Assembly: GCA_964499865.1 (NCBI GenBank)
Contig: CAZCPY010000001.1
Span: 124,001 to 188,000 of the forward strand
Reading direction: 5' to 3'
From: JANOGU01 sp964499865
GTDB taxonomy: Bacteria > Pseudomonadota > Alphaproteobacteria > Rhodobacterales > Rhodobacteraceae
DNA length: 64,000 nt
The position numbers were made by a program, and so were the translations under genes. The notes under the pieces are model-generated. The model was given only the letters and a program-made list of their open reading frames with translations. It was not told the DNA's origin and ran no database searches. How positions within the stretch are numbered: position 1 is the stretch's first letter; each line of letters opens with the position of its first letter. Positions 40,759 through 49,603 of this stretch are shown here, in pieces.

Positions 40759-41681
40759 TAGATGATCGATGCGGCCCACGCGGCCTGAGCTTCCCACGCC
40801 TCTTCTGTAGTGAAATCCACAGGATGCTTATCCCACCAGAATTGAGTGAAGTTAGCGGCGCGGCCTCCAATTGTTGATAGTGTTTTATGTAACTGATTTG
40901 CGTTCCAACTGTCGTGATTGTGCTCTACGACGTCAGTAGGATAAGGCGGACCGAGGGGTTTCACGTTGAAATCCACGGTCATTTCGCCTGCGGCTAAGAA
41001 TACAGGCACCTGACTGGCTCGGGCCTGGTTGGTCGTTATCCAGGTGATCGGTGATCTAGCTATTTGATCTTGAGAGGACAATGCGGCTAAGGTGTTTCCG
41101 GGGCCGTAGTGCTGCCCTAGAGAGCCGCTTACATTTTGTTGCATTGACGGTAAATATACCGCAGCTACTGCGGACAGACACAAGAACTTTGGAGCAGGAC
41201 AGTTCGCGTCTGGGTGCCAAGCATAATACATCAGATTCTGACCACCCGCTGAGCGTCCCGCAGCGCCAATTCGTTCTTTATCTATACCAAGCTTAAAAGC
41301 GTTTCTTTGTAGATATCTAGCGAGCACCACGGCGTCATTTTCCGGTCCGGGAAACTTACCTATAGCGCCGGGCAAATAGCCAAACTGGGCATCGATAAAC
41401 GCTATGCCGCGCTTTAAGAACGCCATTCCCAGCGGACCAGGTTCGCTAAGTTTAGTGGTTTTACCCCAGCCACCCCCAGTCATAAAAATTACTGCCGGTG
41501 TTCCCGGACCTCCCAGCTTCTTTATGGGCTGGAACATCCGGAATGTTTGGTGGTCATGCAGCGAACCATATGTATGATCCTGCGCGGTGTAGCTAAATTT
41601 CGGTGTTTGCATAGATATTGATTGACGCAACGCGAATATAGCCAATATTTGACTTAATAGGTGGCGTCGTGTTGATGACAT
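40758..41681 (-). CDS. Secreted alpha/beta hydrolase (esterase-like)
   Basis: It encodes 307 aa. Residues 1-24 (MSSTRRHLLSQILAIFALRQ...) look like a signal peptide with a basic n-region. An oxyanion-hole MTGGGWG (67-73) and the nucleophile elbow GRSAGG (Ser 144) are those of the hormone-sensitive-lipase/acetylesterase group. A C-terminal HNHDSWNANQL supplies candidate His residues. The likely role is hydrolysis of ester groups on a surface glycan or lipid; export is expected. Its stop overlaps the next ATG. Confidence 0.75.
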   Translation of the reverse strand: MSSTRRHLLSQILAIFALRQSISMQTPKFSYTAQDHTYGSLHDHQTFRMFQPIKKLGGPGTPAVIFMTGGGWGKTTKLSEPGPLGMAFLKRGIAFIDAQFGYLPGAIGKFPGPENDAVVLARYLQRNAFKLGIDKERIGAAGRSAGGQNLMYYAWHPDANCPAPKFLCLSAVAAVYLPSMQQNVSGSLGQHYGPGNTLAALSSQDQIARSPITWITTNQARASQVPVFLAAGEMTVDFNVKPLGPPYPTDVVEHNHDSWNANQLHKTLSTIGGRAANFTQFWWDKHPVDFTTEEAWEAQAAWAASII

Positions 41682-41684
41682 TAG

Positions 41685-42227
41685 TTACCAGGATATGATT
41701 ACAGTGTACTCGTCTGTTCCGTACTCTTTAATGAACAGCTTGGCAATATCCTGCACCCAGGGTTGTGATTCTGCAGCATCAACGACATCTAACCAACTGA
41801 AAGAGCGTAGAACGCCATTATGGGCGTCAAAGAAATCTGACATGAAATGCCAGAAACAGCGGTATGGAATTTCTTGCGCCTTGCCGTCCGGATCATTTTC
41901 ATATGCGTGCCGCAGATCGTTCCAGAACTTGATCCCATCTGGCGACTCTAAAAATAATCTGCCGGCTTTATTGAACCGGTATCCCCTAACAGGATTTTTT
42001 TCCATCTCGATTATTTGTGGGTAGCGTGCACGCTCCCACTCCGTTTGATGGCGCGCATTGAACGCGAAGACGGTTTCATATCCGTTAGCTTCTAGGCGCG
42101 CCCTTTCGTCATCAGTGATATATTGGTCTGTGTTGATTTTGTATTTCTCTTCGAGCAGCCGCACCATTTCTCTATAGTCGTATATTTCATCCGTCTTTTG
42201 GCTGCTTAGTTTTTCTTTGAGGCTCAT
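41685..42227 (-). CDS. Hypothetical protein (180 aa)
   Basis: ATG 42227 (MSLKEKLSSQKTDEIYDYRE) opens a soluble, charged product, with an N-terminal helical half and a C-terminal half rich in aromatic residues (RCFWHFMSDFFDAHNG, WLDVVDAAESQPW). It is the first gene after the TGnCATAAG-type box at 42269, and lies three nt upstream of the hydrolase. No family recognised. Confidence 0.55.
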   Translation of the reverse strand: MSLKEKLSSQKTDEIYDYREMVRLLEEKYKINTDQYITDDERARLEANGYETVFAFNARHQTEWERARYPQIIEMEKNPVRGYRFNKAGRLFLESPDGIKFWNDLRHAYENDPDGKAQEIPYRCFWHFMSDFFDAHNGVLRSFSWLDVVDAAESQPWVQDIAKLFIKEYGTDEYTVIISW

Positions 42228-42268
42228 GTGTGCGTGTTAAAAATTAGATTAGAAGAGTCTTCAATACT

Positions 42269-42277
42269 CTTATGCCG
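42269..42277 (-). promoter_or_regulatory. Minus-strand promoter box CGGCATAAG
   Basis: It lies 42 nt before ATG 42227 and probably drives the hydrolase/sulfotransferase operon. The first base differs from the consensus. Confidence 0.45.
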
Positions 42278-42302
42278 CATTTTTGGCCGTGTTTTTCGCA
42301 CG

Positions 42303-42311
42303 TACAATTAG
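42303..42311 (+). promoter_or_regulatory. Plus-strand promoter box TACAATTAG
   Basis: It directly precedes ATG 42312. If it is functional, translation probably starts at the second ATG (42336), or the mRNA is leaderless. Confidence 0.3.
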
Positions 42312-45194
42312 ATGTACGCACTCTCTATTCAGATTATGCCCCGTCACGTAATTACCTCTGAGCTAGGCGCCTTAGGCGAGTATAAAGGCGCATGGAACCC
42401 GGCCGGCGGCGCCTTCCCATCCGGAGCGACAAAGACAGACCTTTACAGAGCCTCAGCGAGCGGTACTGTAGATGGGATCGTGTTCGCTACTGGCGATCTG
42501 CTTTTGGCTTTAGCTGACGCGCCAAGTACTTCGGTGTATGCGAATAACTGGTCAAAAATTCCTGTTACGGTAGCCGCGCCCATAACGGACCACGGCGCAC
42601 TCAGTGGACTAGGGGATGACGATCACACGCAGTATCACACAGATGCGCGTGCCAACACTTGGCTAGGAACTAGAACATCAGATAACCTTCCTGTTGGGGC
42701 AACCAATCTATATCTCACGGGGGCCGAACGGGCCAAGCTGGCTGGTATAGAACCGAACGCGACCGCAGACCAGAGTGCGGCTGAGGTTGTATTCGATCCT
42801 GCCGGTTCGTCCTTATTATCGACGGACGTCAACGCGGCGATAATAGAATTGGATACGGCTAAATCAGCTACAGGTCACTCGCACGCGCTAGCGAGCGGTT
42901 CTGCCGCCGGCTTTATGAGCGCCGCGCAGTTCACGAAATTGGCTGGTATAGAGACTGCGGCTACAGCCGATCAAGATGCGGCCGACGTACCATTCACACC
43001 AACCGGGAATTTGGTCGCTACTAATGTGCAGGATGCGCTAGTCGAGCTTCAGACTGAGTTGGACGGTATCGTTGCGGGTGGTGGTGCCGGTGATATGTTG
43101 AAGGCGACATACGACCCGACTAACAAAAATGCTGATGCATTCAGCATGGGTAATATGGTAGAAACGGTTTCTGCCAAAATACTGACTGCGGCGGAGCGCA
43201 CGGATATTGCCAACGCCAAGACTAAATTGGCTACCATTCAAGATGGCGCCCAGGTCAACACGGTTACGTCGGTACACGGCCGCTCCGGAGCGGTAGTATC
43301 TGCTACGAATGACTACGAGGCGGCCCAGATCGATGTTAATCCGCTTATTCCCGGCCTCGCTGCTGGAGACGTTAAAGCAGCATTATCTGAGCTCTTGTCT
43401 GATATTGACAACAAGTCACATACTACGCTCACTGATTTGACCACTGGAGATCCACATACCCAGTATCTAACAGCTTCGTCTGTCGGAAGCAGAGCAACAT
43501 TTCAAACAAACTGGACAGATTTGACCGACGGTGGGCTCACATCGCTTCACACGCACAGTAATGCGACGACATCTGTTGCAGGCTTCTTGAGTGCGGCGGA
43601 TAAATCGAAGCTGGACGGCATACAGGCCGCAGCGCAGGTTAATACGGTCTTCTCTGTTTTCGGACGCACGGAGGCGGTAGTACCTGTCTCTGGCGACTAC
43701 AACGCGTCTCAGATAACCGTCACGCCTGTCGGCGCTATCGCAGCAGCAAACGTGCAAGCTGCTTTAGCGGAGCTCGACACTGAGAAAGCACCTGTCGCGC
43801 ACTCACACGCCGCGTCCGTAATCACAGTTACACCAGGCAGCGGACTAGCTGCGACTGATGCCCAGGCCGCGTTCAACGAGCTACAAGGTGACATAAATAC
43901 TATCAACACCACGCTACCGAATAAGTCAGACGTAGGTCATACACACGCAGCGTCGGTAATTACTGTTGTCACAGGTTCAGGTGTCACGTCGAATAACGTA
44001 CAGGACGCTTTAGTCGAACTACAGGGTGAAATAACTACGAATGCTACGGACATAGCTAACAAGACGCACAATTCGCTACTGGGTCTAACGACGGGCGACC
44101 CGCACACACAATATCTACTCACGAGTGGTGCTCGCGCACTGACCGGTAACCAGTCTGCTGGTGGCTTTACTATTACAAACCTGGGTGCGCCCACAGGCGG
44201 CTCTGATGCGGCGACGAAGACGTACGTCGATACCGGTTTGGCCGCCAAGGCTGATACAGGTCACTCCCACTCGACAGCGAGTACGTCGGTCACGGGCTTC
44301 ATGTCGAACACCGACTGGAATAGATTAAATCAGCTTAACACGTATGTAAATTCCCTCGGTCTATTTGAATCTATCACGGATGTCTCAGGCACTATCGTTA
44401 TCAGCATCACGACGGCTCGTCGTCTAGCCCGACTGAATCTAATTGCTGATACGATATTAGACCCGCAAGTCACTGTAGCATCTTATAACGCTCTAGGTAT
44501 TAATAGTCGAGGGCAAGTAGCGGATTTGGTCGTGACCGGCGCGTTCAAATTGAATTTCTCAGAGCACGTATTGTTTGTGGACGGCAATTACGACGGTACC
44601 AAGACGAATCACGTAATCATAACTAACCTAGGTACCGTAGCAGGTGTACCTAAATTCCGTGCGCAAATTACACAGACAAATGCGCAATTCAAGACGGGAT
44701 TGGTATTCAGGCAGGTCATGCCTAATTACTTCGTCGATACTGTCGAGGCCGCCGCTTTCAATAAGTCTAGCCTAACTCCGGGCAGTGAGACTCGATTCTC
44801 CGTTCTGGAAGATCTAGAGCAGTATAGACGGCCGACCGGAGAATTCCGATTCCGTCTTGTATACCCTACGCTTGCTGGCGCGCCAACCATCTCATGGCAT
44901 CAGACGTCTAATCCGGTAGATTTCTATAGGCAGGTCGAAGGGTTCTCGAACTGGAGCACGACCGGGTCCCCTAACATCACAGGTTTCGTCGGTCTGTCTA
45001 GGTCTGGTTGGGCTGGCCAATTCTTAAGCGGTCAAATTGGCACGATTAATTTAACCACTCCGGCCAACGTGTTCTTTGAAGTTGGTACACTAGTAGCCTC
45101 TGACCCAAATACGGGCGTGTCAAACTCGGATGACATTATTCTTGGCCCGAACGTTTCTAGCAACTGCACCATTGTTGAGCTATACGTTGACTAA
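42312..45194 (+). CDS. Tail fibre with trimerising shaft repeats (960 aa)
   Basis: It has typical fibre shaft modules: GDDDHTQYHTDAR, then repeated units such as AGIEPNATADQSAAEVVFDP with VNAAIIELDTAK, GIETAATADQDAADVPFTP with NVQDALVELQTEL, and several later NVQ-DALVELQ/GHSHAAS variants. A C-terminal receptor-binding region (about 690-960) follows. ATG 42312 or 42336 are possible starts; no Shine-Dalgarno is clear at either. It is joined with the esterase gene just downstream, so the two probably form one receptor-binding assembly. Confidence 0.8.
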   Translation: MYALSIQIMPRHVITSELGALGEYKGAWNPAGGAFPSGATKTDLYRASASGTVDGIVFATGDLLLALADAPSTSVYANNWSKIPVTVAAPITDHGALSGLGDDDHTQYHTDARANTWLGTRTSDNLPVGATNLYLTGAERAKLAGIEPNATADQSAAEVVFDPAGSSLLSTDVNAAIIELDTAKSATGHSHALASGSAAGFMSAAQFTKLAGIETAATADQDAADVPFTPTGNLVATNVQDALVELQTELDGIVAGGGAGDMLKATYDPTNKNADAFSMGNMVETVSAKILTAAERTDIANAKTKLATIQDGAQVNTVTSVHGRSGAVVSATNDYEAAQIDVNPLIPGLAAGDVKAALSELLSDIDNKSHTTLTDLTTGDPHTQYLTASSVGSRATFQTNWTDLTDGGLTSLHTHSNATTSVAGFLSAADKSKLDGIQAAAQVNTVFSVFGRTEAVVPVSGDYNASQITVTPVGAIAAANVQAALAELDTEKAPVAHSHAASVITVTPGSGLAATDAQAAFNELQGDINTINTTLPNKSDVGHTHAASVITVVTGSGVTSNNVQDALVELQGEITTNATDIANKTHNSLLGLTTGDPHTQYLLTSGARALTGNQSAGGFTITNLGAPTGGSDAATKTYVDTGLAAKADTGHSHSTASTSVTGFMSNTDWNRLNQLNTYVNSLGLFESITDVSGTIVISITTARRLARLNLIADTILDPQVTVASYNALGINSRGQVADLVVTGAFKLNFSEHVLFVDGNYDGTKTNHVIITNLGTVAGVPKFRAQITQTNAQFKTGLVFRQVMPNYFVDTVEAAAFNKSSLTPGSETRFSVLEDLEQYRRPTGEFRFRLVYPTLAGAPTISWHQTSNPVDFYRQVEGFSNWSTTGSPNITGFVGLSRSGWAGQFLSGQIGTINLTTPANVFFEVGTLVASDPNTGVSNSDDIILGPNVSSNCTIVELYVD

Positions 45195-45196
45195 TC

Positions 45197-47008
45197 ATGA
45201 CACTATCTGATAAACTATTTCTACCAAGTCTCGGCGCATCGGTGTCAAGACTTGAAGCAAAAAAACTTGACAGTTTCGGTTCGAGCGATCGGTTTCTAAT
45301 CGTTGCGCTATGGGGGCAATCGAATATGGGTGGCGGCGGACTCCCAGGCACGCTCGATTTAACGATTAATGGGACCGACAGTCCTGACGACAAGCTGTTT
45401 ATGTGGACTGAGGCAGGTAATATAGAGCCTGCCAGGCCGCCATTAAAACCCATCACTGCTTTTGACTCGGCGTGCGTAGATCCCGGGTTCTTGATAGGAA
45501 AGCAGATTGCGTTTGAAACTGGCAGTAAAGTTCTGTTAGTGAGCGGTGTCGCGGGTGGCACTAAGCTTGGTGATGGTCTTGGTGGTACCGGCGCTTGGTG
45601 TCAAGGTGGTGCGCGATACACATCATTTATGGATCGAGTTAATGCTGCTGTTGCTGCGACAAAAGGTCATATCTACGCGGTATTCTGTCAGATAGGGGAA
45701 GACGACTCGGCCGTATTAGCTGACGCGAACGCTTTCAAGACAAACATGGTCAATACGATCAATAACATGCGTAATGACTTTGTGAGCACGGGAATCGGTA
45801 AGTCTGAGACAGTACCGTTCGTATTGTCAACATGTACAACTGACGCAACTTACAGTCCGAACGCAGCTGTCGTAAATTCAGGTCTTTTGAGCATTATGGA
45901 CGACGCGGCGCCTACGCACGTAGTGGTACTAGATAATACAGACTTGGCTAGAGATGACCAGGCCGGGCAGTTTGTTCACTACACTGCTGACGCGCGGCGT
46001 ATCTTCGCTAGACGCATGGTCAGTGCTCTGCAGAACGCGCAAGCAGATGTGCGCGGTCGGGCCGCGTTTACAGATGCGAAGAACACCGCAGTAGCTAATT
46101 CTTTACAGTCGATAACTAATGTTGGTGCTGGCTCCTCGCTATTCAAAGACATCACTGGCGCGTCGCTATCAAAAACTGCCAATCTAAAAACGTTGACAAG
46201 CAACGGTGTAGCTCTCGTCTCTTCAACGAATGAGCTACAGATTCAGGCTTTACCTAGCTTGCCAACGACGGGTTTCTGGAGAATATACGCGACAGATAAC
46301 AGCGGTCTTGCGTCTGGAGTGGCTGTGGAATCCGTAGGACTATCTCCTGCCGCGACTAAATCCTCCACTGTAAACACATTATTTGCGAGTACCAACCCTT
46401 TTCAAATCCACGACAAAAATGTTAGCGCTACCGGCACGCATGCGACCGAGATAGATTCGTACACGCTGCCGCTCGCCGGCGGGTGGACTCTGTGCGGCTG
46501 GTTCGCACCCTTATCTATCCTTAACGATCAGTATTATGCGGGATCCAAGCTTTTTAATACTCCTGCAAATGCTGGTTGGGAGCTGCAGTTTGTTCGTAGG
46601 CATCTTGATTACGACAACGACGCCGTGATAGACGCTAACGAAACTCTTTGGGGGGAGTTCAGATTTAGGACTAATCAAAACGAAACGTATGCATCGGGTC
46701 CGGTACCTGTATTTGTCGGTACCAGGTGGGTGCACGTCGCGGTCGTTACAATCGATATTAACGCGTCTCAATCTGGTAAATTGAAGGCGCTACTTTATAT
46801 CGACGGGAAGTTAATGCACGGTAGGGTGCAAAGTCATTTACTGGACGGTACTATTCAGCTCGGCACGGCAAACTCGAGTGGCGCAGGAGCGTGGTTACTT
46901 ACGCCCGGGTTGTGGTATTACAATGTGCCCTTAACACCTCTACAAGTTCAGCGTCACATGATCGATAATGTGGTAACAGGGGCTGGAGCCTATTCCTCTC
47001 TTGGATGA
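45197..47008 (+). CDS. Tail-associated SGNH esterase (sialate O-acetylesterase-like)
   Basis: It encodes 603 aa. Residues 34-46 (LIVALWGQSNMGG) contain the block I G-Q-S-N-M with catalytic Ser 42. Later blocks give VSGVAGGTKLGDGLGG, a CQIGEDDSA segment and FVHYTADARRIFARR near 255-270 with the catalytic His. The pattern is that of sialate O-acetylesterase (DUF303) proteins. A C-terminal concanavalin-like jelly roll (about 415-600: PLAGGWTLCGWFAP ... LKALLYIDGKLM) follows. Its 3' end overlaps a convergent minus-strand gene by 110 nt. It probably removes O-acetyl groups from the receptor polysaccharide. Confidence 0.85.
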   Translation: MTLSDKLFLPSLGASVSRLEAKKLDSFGSSDRFLIVALWGQSNMGGGGLPGTLDLTINGTDSPDDKLFMWTEAGNIEPARPPLKPITAFDSACVDPGFLIGKQIAFETGSKVLLVSGVAGGTKLGDGLGGTGAWCQGGARYTSFMDRVNAAVAATKGHIYAVFCQIGEDDSAVLADANAFKTNMVNTINNMRNDFVSTGIGKSETVPFVLSTCTTDATYSPNAAVVNSGLLSIMDDAAPTHVVVLDNTDLARDDQAGQFVHYTADARRIFARRMVSALQNAQADVRGRAAFTDAKNTAVANSLQSITNVGAGSSLFKDITGASLSKTANLKTLTSNGVALVSSTNELQIQALPSLPTTGFWRIYATDNSGLASGVAVESVGLSPAATKSSTVNTLFASTNPFQIHDKNVSATGTHATEIDSYTLPLAGGWTLCGWFAPLSILNDQYYAGSKLFNTPANAGWELQFVRRHLDYDNDAVIDANETLWGEFRFRTNQNETYASGPVPVFVGTRWVHVAVVTIDINASQSGKLKALLYIDGKLMHGRVQSHLLDGTIQLGTANSSGAGAWLLTPGLWYYNVPLTPLQVQRHMIDNVVTGAGAYSSLG

Positions 47009-47687
47009 TCCTGATAACGTCCCTAGGCACATTCAAATCTGATCGTAGCGACTGCGTATCCTTGATATACAGAATGTCATCAGACACGAAGTTTAATACG
47101 TCGTTTTTGTAATACGCGACAGCGTAGCTGACATTCGCGAGTATACGTTCGAGCGGTCCAAGAACATCTTGAACTTTTTCCATAGTGGACGCCGGCCGCA
47201 AGCGGCCAGGCGTCTCACATTTATAGTGCGCAAACGCTTTACTGTCTGTGTACAGAGTTAGGTAGTCTGTAGTTCCTTTTAATAGCACACTTATGAAGTG
47301 GTCGTGGCGCCTACGCGCAGTCGCCCAATTCGCATGTATCAGTGACGTACACGTCTGATTTAAGCTACTTAGAGTTGGCGGTCTGTAGGTCCGGTGTTGC
47401 GCGAAAATATGCTGCACTGCTCTTATGACGTGCTGGTGCGTGTGTTGATCAATTTGATCAGCCGGTAGCGTCTGCCGTATGAAATTTTCGAGCGCGGAGC
47501 CGGAAAACGACCAATCTTTTTGTCGGAAGATTGCCGCATAGAGCAGGTACACTTGCCCAGCGAACGGTAGAATCCATAATTTGGTGTCAAGTTGCGCGGA
47601 TCCGTCTGCTGAGTCTACCTGTATCTCAGTCCCGGATCGAAGTTTGCTGATAGCGTGGTCGATGGTTTGTGTAGAAGTTGTTTCCAT
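46899..47687 (-). CDS. Hypothetical protein (262 aa)
   Basis: ATG 47687 (METTSTQTIDHAISKLRSGT) opens a soluble protein with a mixed helical core and several His/Arg motifs (HQHVIRAVQHIFAQHRTYRP, RRRHDHFISVLLKG). No family recognised. The last 110 nt overlap the convergent esterase gene in antisense. TTATATATAACAC lies about 50 nt upstream and may be a promoter. Confidence 0.55.
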   Translation of the reverse strand: METTSTQTIDHAISKLRSGTEIQVDSADGSAQLDTKLWILPFAGQVYLLYAAIFRQKDWSFSGSALENFIRQTLPADQIDQHTHQHVIRAVQHIFAQHRTYRPPTLSSLNQTCTSLIHANWATARRRHDHFISVLLKGTTDYLTLYTDSKAFAHYKCETPGRLRPASTMEKVQDVLGPLERILANVSYAVAYYKNDVLNFVSDDILYIKDTQSLRSDLNVPRDVIRIIQERNRLQPLLPHYRSCDAELVEVLRAHCNTTTRA

Positions 47688-47746
47688 TGATGATTGATCG
47701 GTCTCGGTTGTGACGTGTTCCTGTTGTGTTATATATAAAATGAGAG

Positions 47747-47777
47747 ACCCCTAGACCCCGTGTAGGGGTCTAGGGGT
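47747..47777 (-). terminator. 13-bp terminator-like hairpin
   Basis: ACCCCTAGACCCC pairs perfectly with its complement around a five-base loop, six nt past the stop of the gene at 47783-48322. On the minus strand the tract that follows is CTCTCATTTTATA, a weak T-run. Confidence 0.7.
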
Positions 47778-47782
47778 AGCTG

Positions 47783-48322
47783 TCACGAGACTTTTTGTCC
47801 CGTTCCTTTTTCCATCCGCTCGAGGCGGCCCTGGATCGCTCTCATCTCACCCATCATTTGGGTGAACAGTTTTGCCATCGCCGGATCTGCGATGGTCGAA
47901 GCCGGACCCTCGAACTTGGGGTCCTCCTCCTCCTTCTTCTTTTTGGCGGGTTTTTGGACCGCCAGGCGGCGAGCGACTTCGGCCTCCACGACACGGTTCC
48001 GAGCCTCTTCAGCTCGGGCTTCCGCCAACCGACGGAATTCTTCCGTCGTCTCCCTCTCCAGTCTTGCGAGTCGACTGGAGATTTCCGTCTGCGCGGAGGT
48101 CCGTTCGGACTCGATAGTCCGACGTCGGGCGTCGGCTCTCTCGTCCTCCTGACCGAGGATGTAACCCTCGGTCATGTGGCGGCGGCGTCGCGCCCCGAGG
48201 GCCGCGGTACCGCCGACAGCGGCAGCCCCCACGAAGAGTGCAGCCAGTCCGCCGACGATGGCGGGGAAGAGTCCGTTGTTCCCGCCGCTATTCGGCGGCG
48301 AAATCAGGCTATTGTCGTCCAT
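47783..48322 (-). CDS. Membrane-anchored coiled-coil protein (179 aa)
   Basis: ATG 48322 lies seven nt after GGAGG. MDDNSLISPPNSGG is followed by a Gly/Ala membrane helix (about 17-44: LFPAIVGGLAALFVGAAAVG) and a basic stop (RRRRH). A long charged helix (about 60-125: RRRTIESERTSAQTEISSRL, ARLERETTEEFRRLAEARAE) is probably a coiled coil, with a second near the end (MMGEMRAIQGRLERMEK). The topology is N-out with a cytoplasmic coiled coil. An SPFH-like or membrane-organising role is possible. Confidence 0.65.
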   Translation of the reverse strand: MDDNSLISPPNSGGNNGLFPAIVGGLAALFVGAAAVGGTAALGARRRRHMTEGYILGQEDERADARRRTIESERTSAQTEISSRLARLERETTEEFRRLAEARAEEARNRVVEAEVARRLAVQKPAKKKKEEEDPKFEGPASTIADPAMAKLFTQMMGEMRAIQGRLERMEKGTGQKVS

Positions 48323-48422
48323 GGCACGTCCTCCAGACGCGTGGAACTGTCCAGATACCGTCTGGGGCGGCGAAGAGAATCGGCTCTCCGACCGGCGCAA
48401 GATACAATCCTGCGTCATATTA

Positions 48423-48431
48423 CTTATACCA
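48423..48431 (-). promoter_or_regulatory. Minus-strand promoter box TGGTATAAG
   Basis: It is a T-for-C variant of the consensus, about 101 nt upstream of ATG 48322. Confidence 0.45.
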
Positions 48432-48487
48432 CATAATGCACTATTTTTTCTCATATATTAGGTCTAATCCAGCTCCGCAGCTAACCG

Positions 48488-48498
48488 TACACTATATT
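48488..48498 (+). promoter_or_regulatory. Plus-strand promoter box TACACTATATT
   Basis: It repeats the TACACTATA of 30023 and ends two nt before ATG 48500, so the true start could be ATG 48515. Confidence 0.35.
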
Positions 48499-48499
48499 C

Positions 48500-49603
48500 A
48501 TGATTAAGCGTTTTATGTCGCAAGCTTCGCTCCTTAACCTGTGGCGAAACGGAACATTTGAGCTGCAGAAAGAAGGTGCGCCCGCCTTTATAGATATCGT
48601 CGGGGCTAGCCTAAATTCTCCAGAATCGTTAGACGTATATTCGCTTATCACGACGAATGACGTAGTCGCCGAGTCGTCAGAGACATGTATAGAAATCGTC
48701 TTGTCGATTCAGGCGGATGTAAAAATACAGCAGACATTTACTCGACATAAAGATACAAAATTTGACTTCGTGGCACCGTTGAGCGCTAACGCATTCGTCA
48801 GCCTGGCGCCAGGCTATCAATCGCGGCACGAAGTGTTCATTCCTGCGGGCGCCTACACGTTACGATGGTCGTATAGTCTCAGCGGCTCGGTGCTAGCCAG
48901 TGTTTATGGAGAGGATGAAAACGGTGCCGAGCTGATCTTCGAGAACACAGATATTAAAGCGCTATCAACTACCGATCACTGGACATCCGAGTCTATATCA
49001 TTCAGAATTACAAAAGCGGCGGCCAAATTAGCGTTGCGATTGCGCGGCGCGGGATCGGAAGCGGGAACAATACGCATAACTAACATGGCTTTAGCAGCTG
49101 GAGAATACTCTTCTTTACCTGCACTCCCAGATCAGTTTATAGCGACGTTCCCTAGCAACGCTATTATCTTGACTTTGGGTGAGAAATGCCCAGATGGTTT
49201 CACGGAGCTGACAGAGATTGCGCCATTACCGGAGTGGGTCGCAACAAACCCAGATGTGAAAAGCAAGTACGGGAATTTCCCTAGAACGAGTAACGAGCTT
49301 TCTGGGACTGAGCTACACACTTCCGTAAACATTATCAAAAAACCTGGTATTAATGACAAGGTAGAGTTTCCAGGTGCTAATAACCTGGAGGTGGTGTTGG
49401 CACGCACTAATAAAGTTCCTGGTTCTACATCACCATTGACGACTCAGGTACCTAACGGCGGGAACACAATCGATGTAAACTACACTAATCCGCCAGCAGA
49501 CTTCCCTGGATCTAACGACGGCACGCCTACACACCAGCACAAGCTCAAGCCGGCAGGTACGCGCCCGGTGGCGCGTCCATTTTTACTGTGTAAACGCCTA
49601 TGA
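48500..49603 (+). CDS. Collar-type tail fibre paralogue 1 (367 aa)
   Basis: It starts MIKRFMSQASLLNLWRNGTF, an amphipathic leader. Beta-sandwich-like region (20-215: LRWSYSLSGSVLASVYG) resembles carbohydrate-binding modules. A collar signature ITLGEKCPDGFTELTE (about 230-245), a THQHKLKPAG motif and the C-terminal end PFLLCKRL follow. The CP-x-G-(F/Y) motif, the H-x-H motif and the ending C-x-(K/R)-L recur in the next two genes. All three are probably alternative tip or collar proteins with a shared fold. The stop overlaps the next ATG (ATGA). Confidence 0.7.
   Translation: MIKRFMSQASLLNLWRNGTFELQKEGAPAFIDIVGASLNSPESLDVYSLITTNDVVAESSETCIEIVLSIQADVKIQQTFTRHKDTKFDFVAPLSANAFVSLAPGYQSRHEVFIPAGAYTLRWSYSLSGSVLASVYGEDENGAELIFENTDIKALSTTDHWTSESISFRITKAAAKLALRLRGAGSEAGTIRITNMALAAGEYSSLPALPDQFIATFPSNAIILTLGEKCPDGFTELTEIAPLPEWVATNPDVKSKYGNFPRTSNELSGTELHTSVNIIKKPGINDKVEFPGANNLEVVLARTNKVPGSTSPLTTQVPNGGNTIDVNYTNPPADFPGSNDGTPTHQHKLKPAGTRPVARPFLLCKRL

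Noticed and set aside
47795..48436. 213-codon plus-strand frame
   Set aside because: It is antisense to the coiled-coil protein, which has a strong Shine-Dalgarno at 48322.
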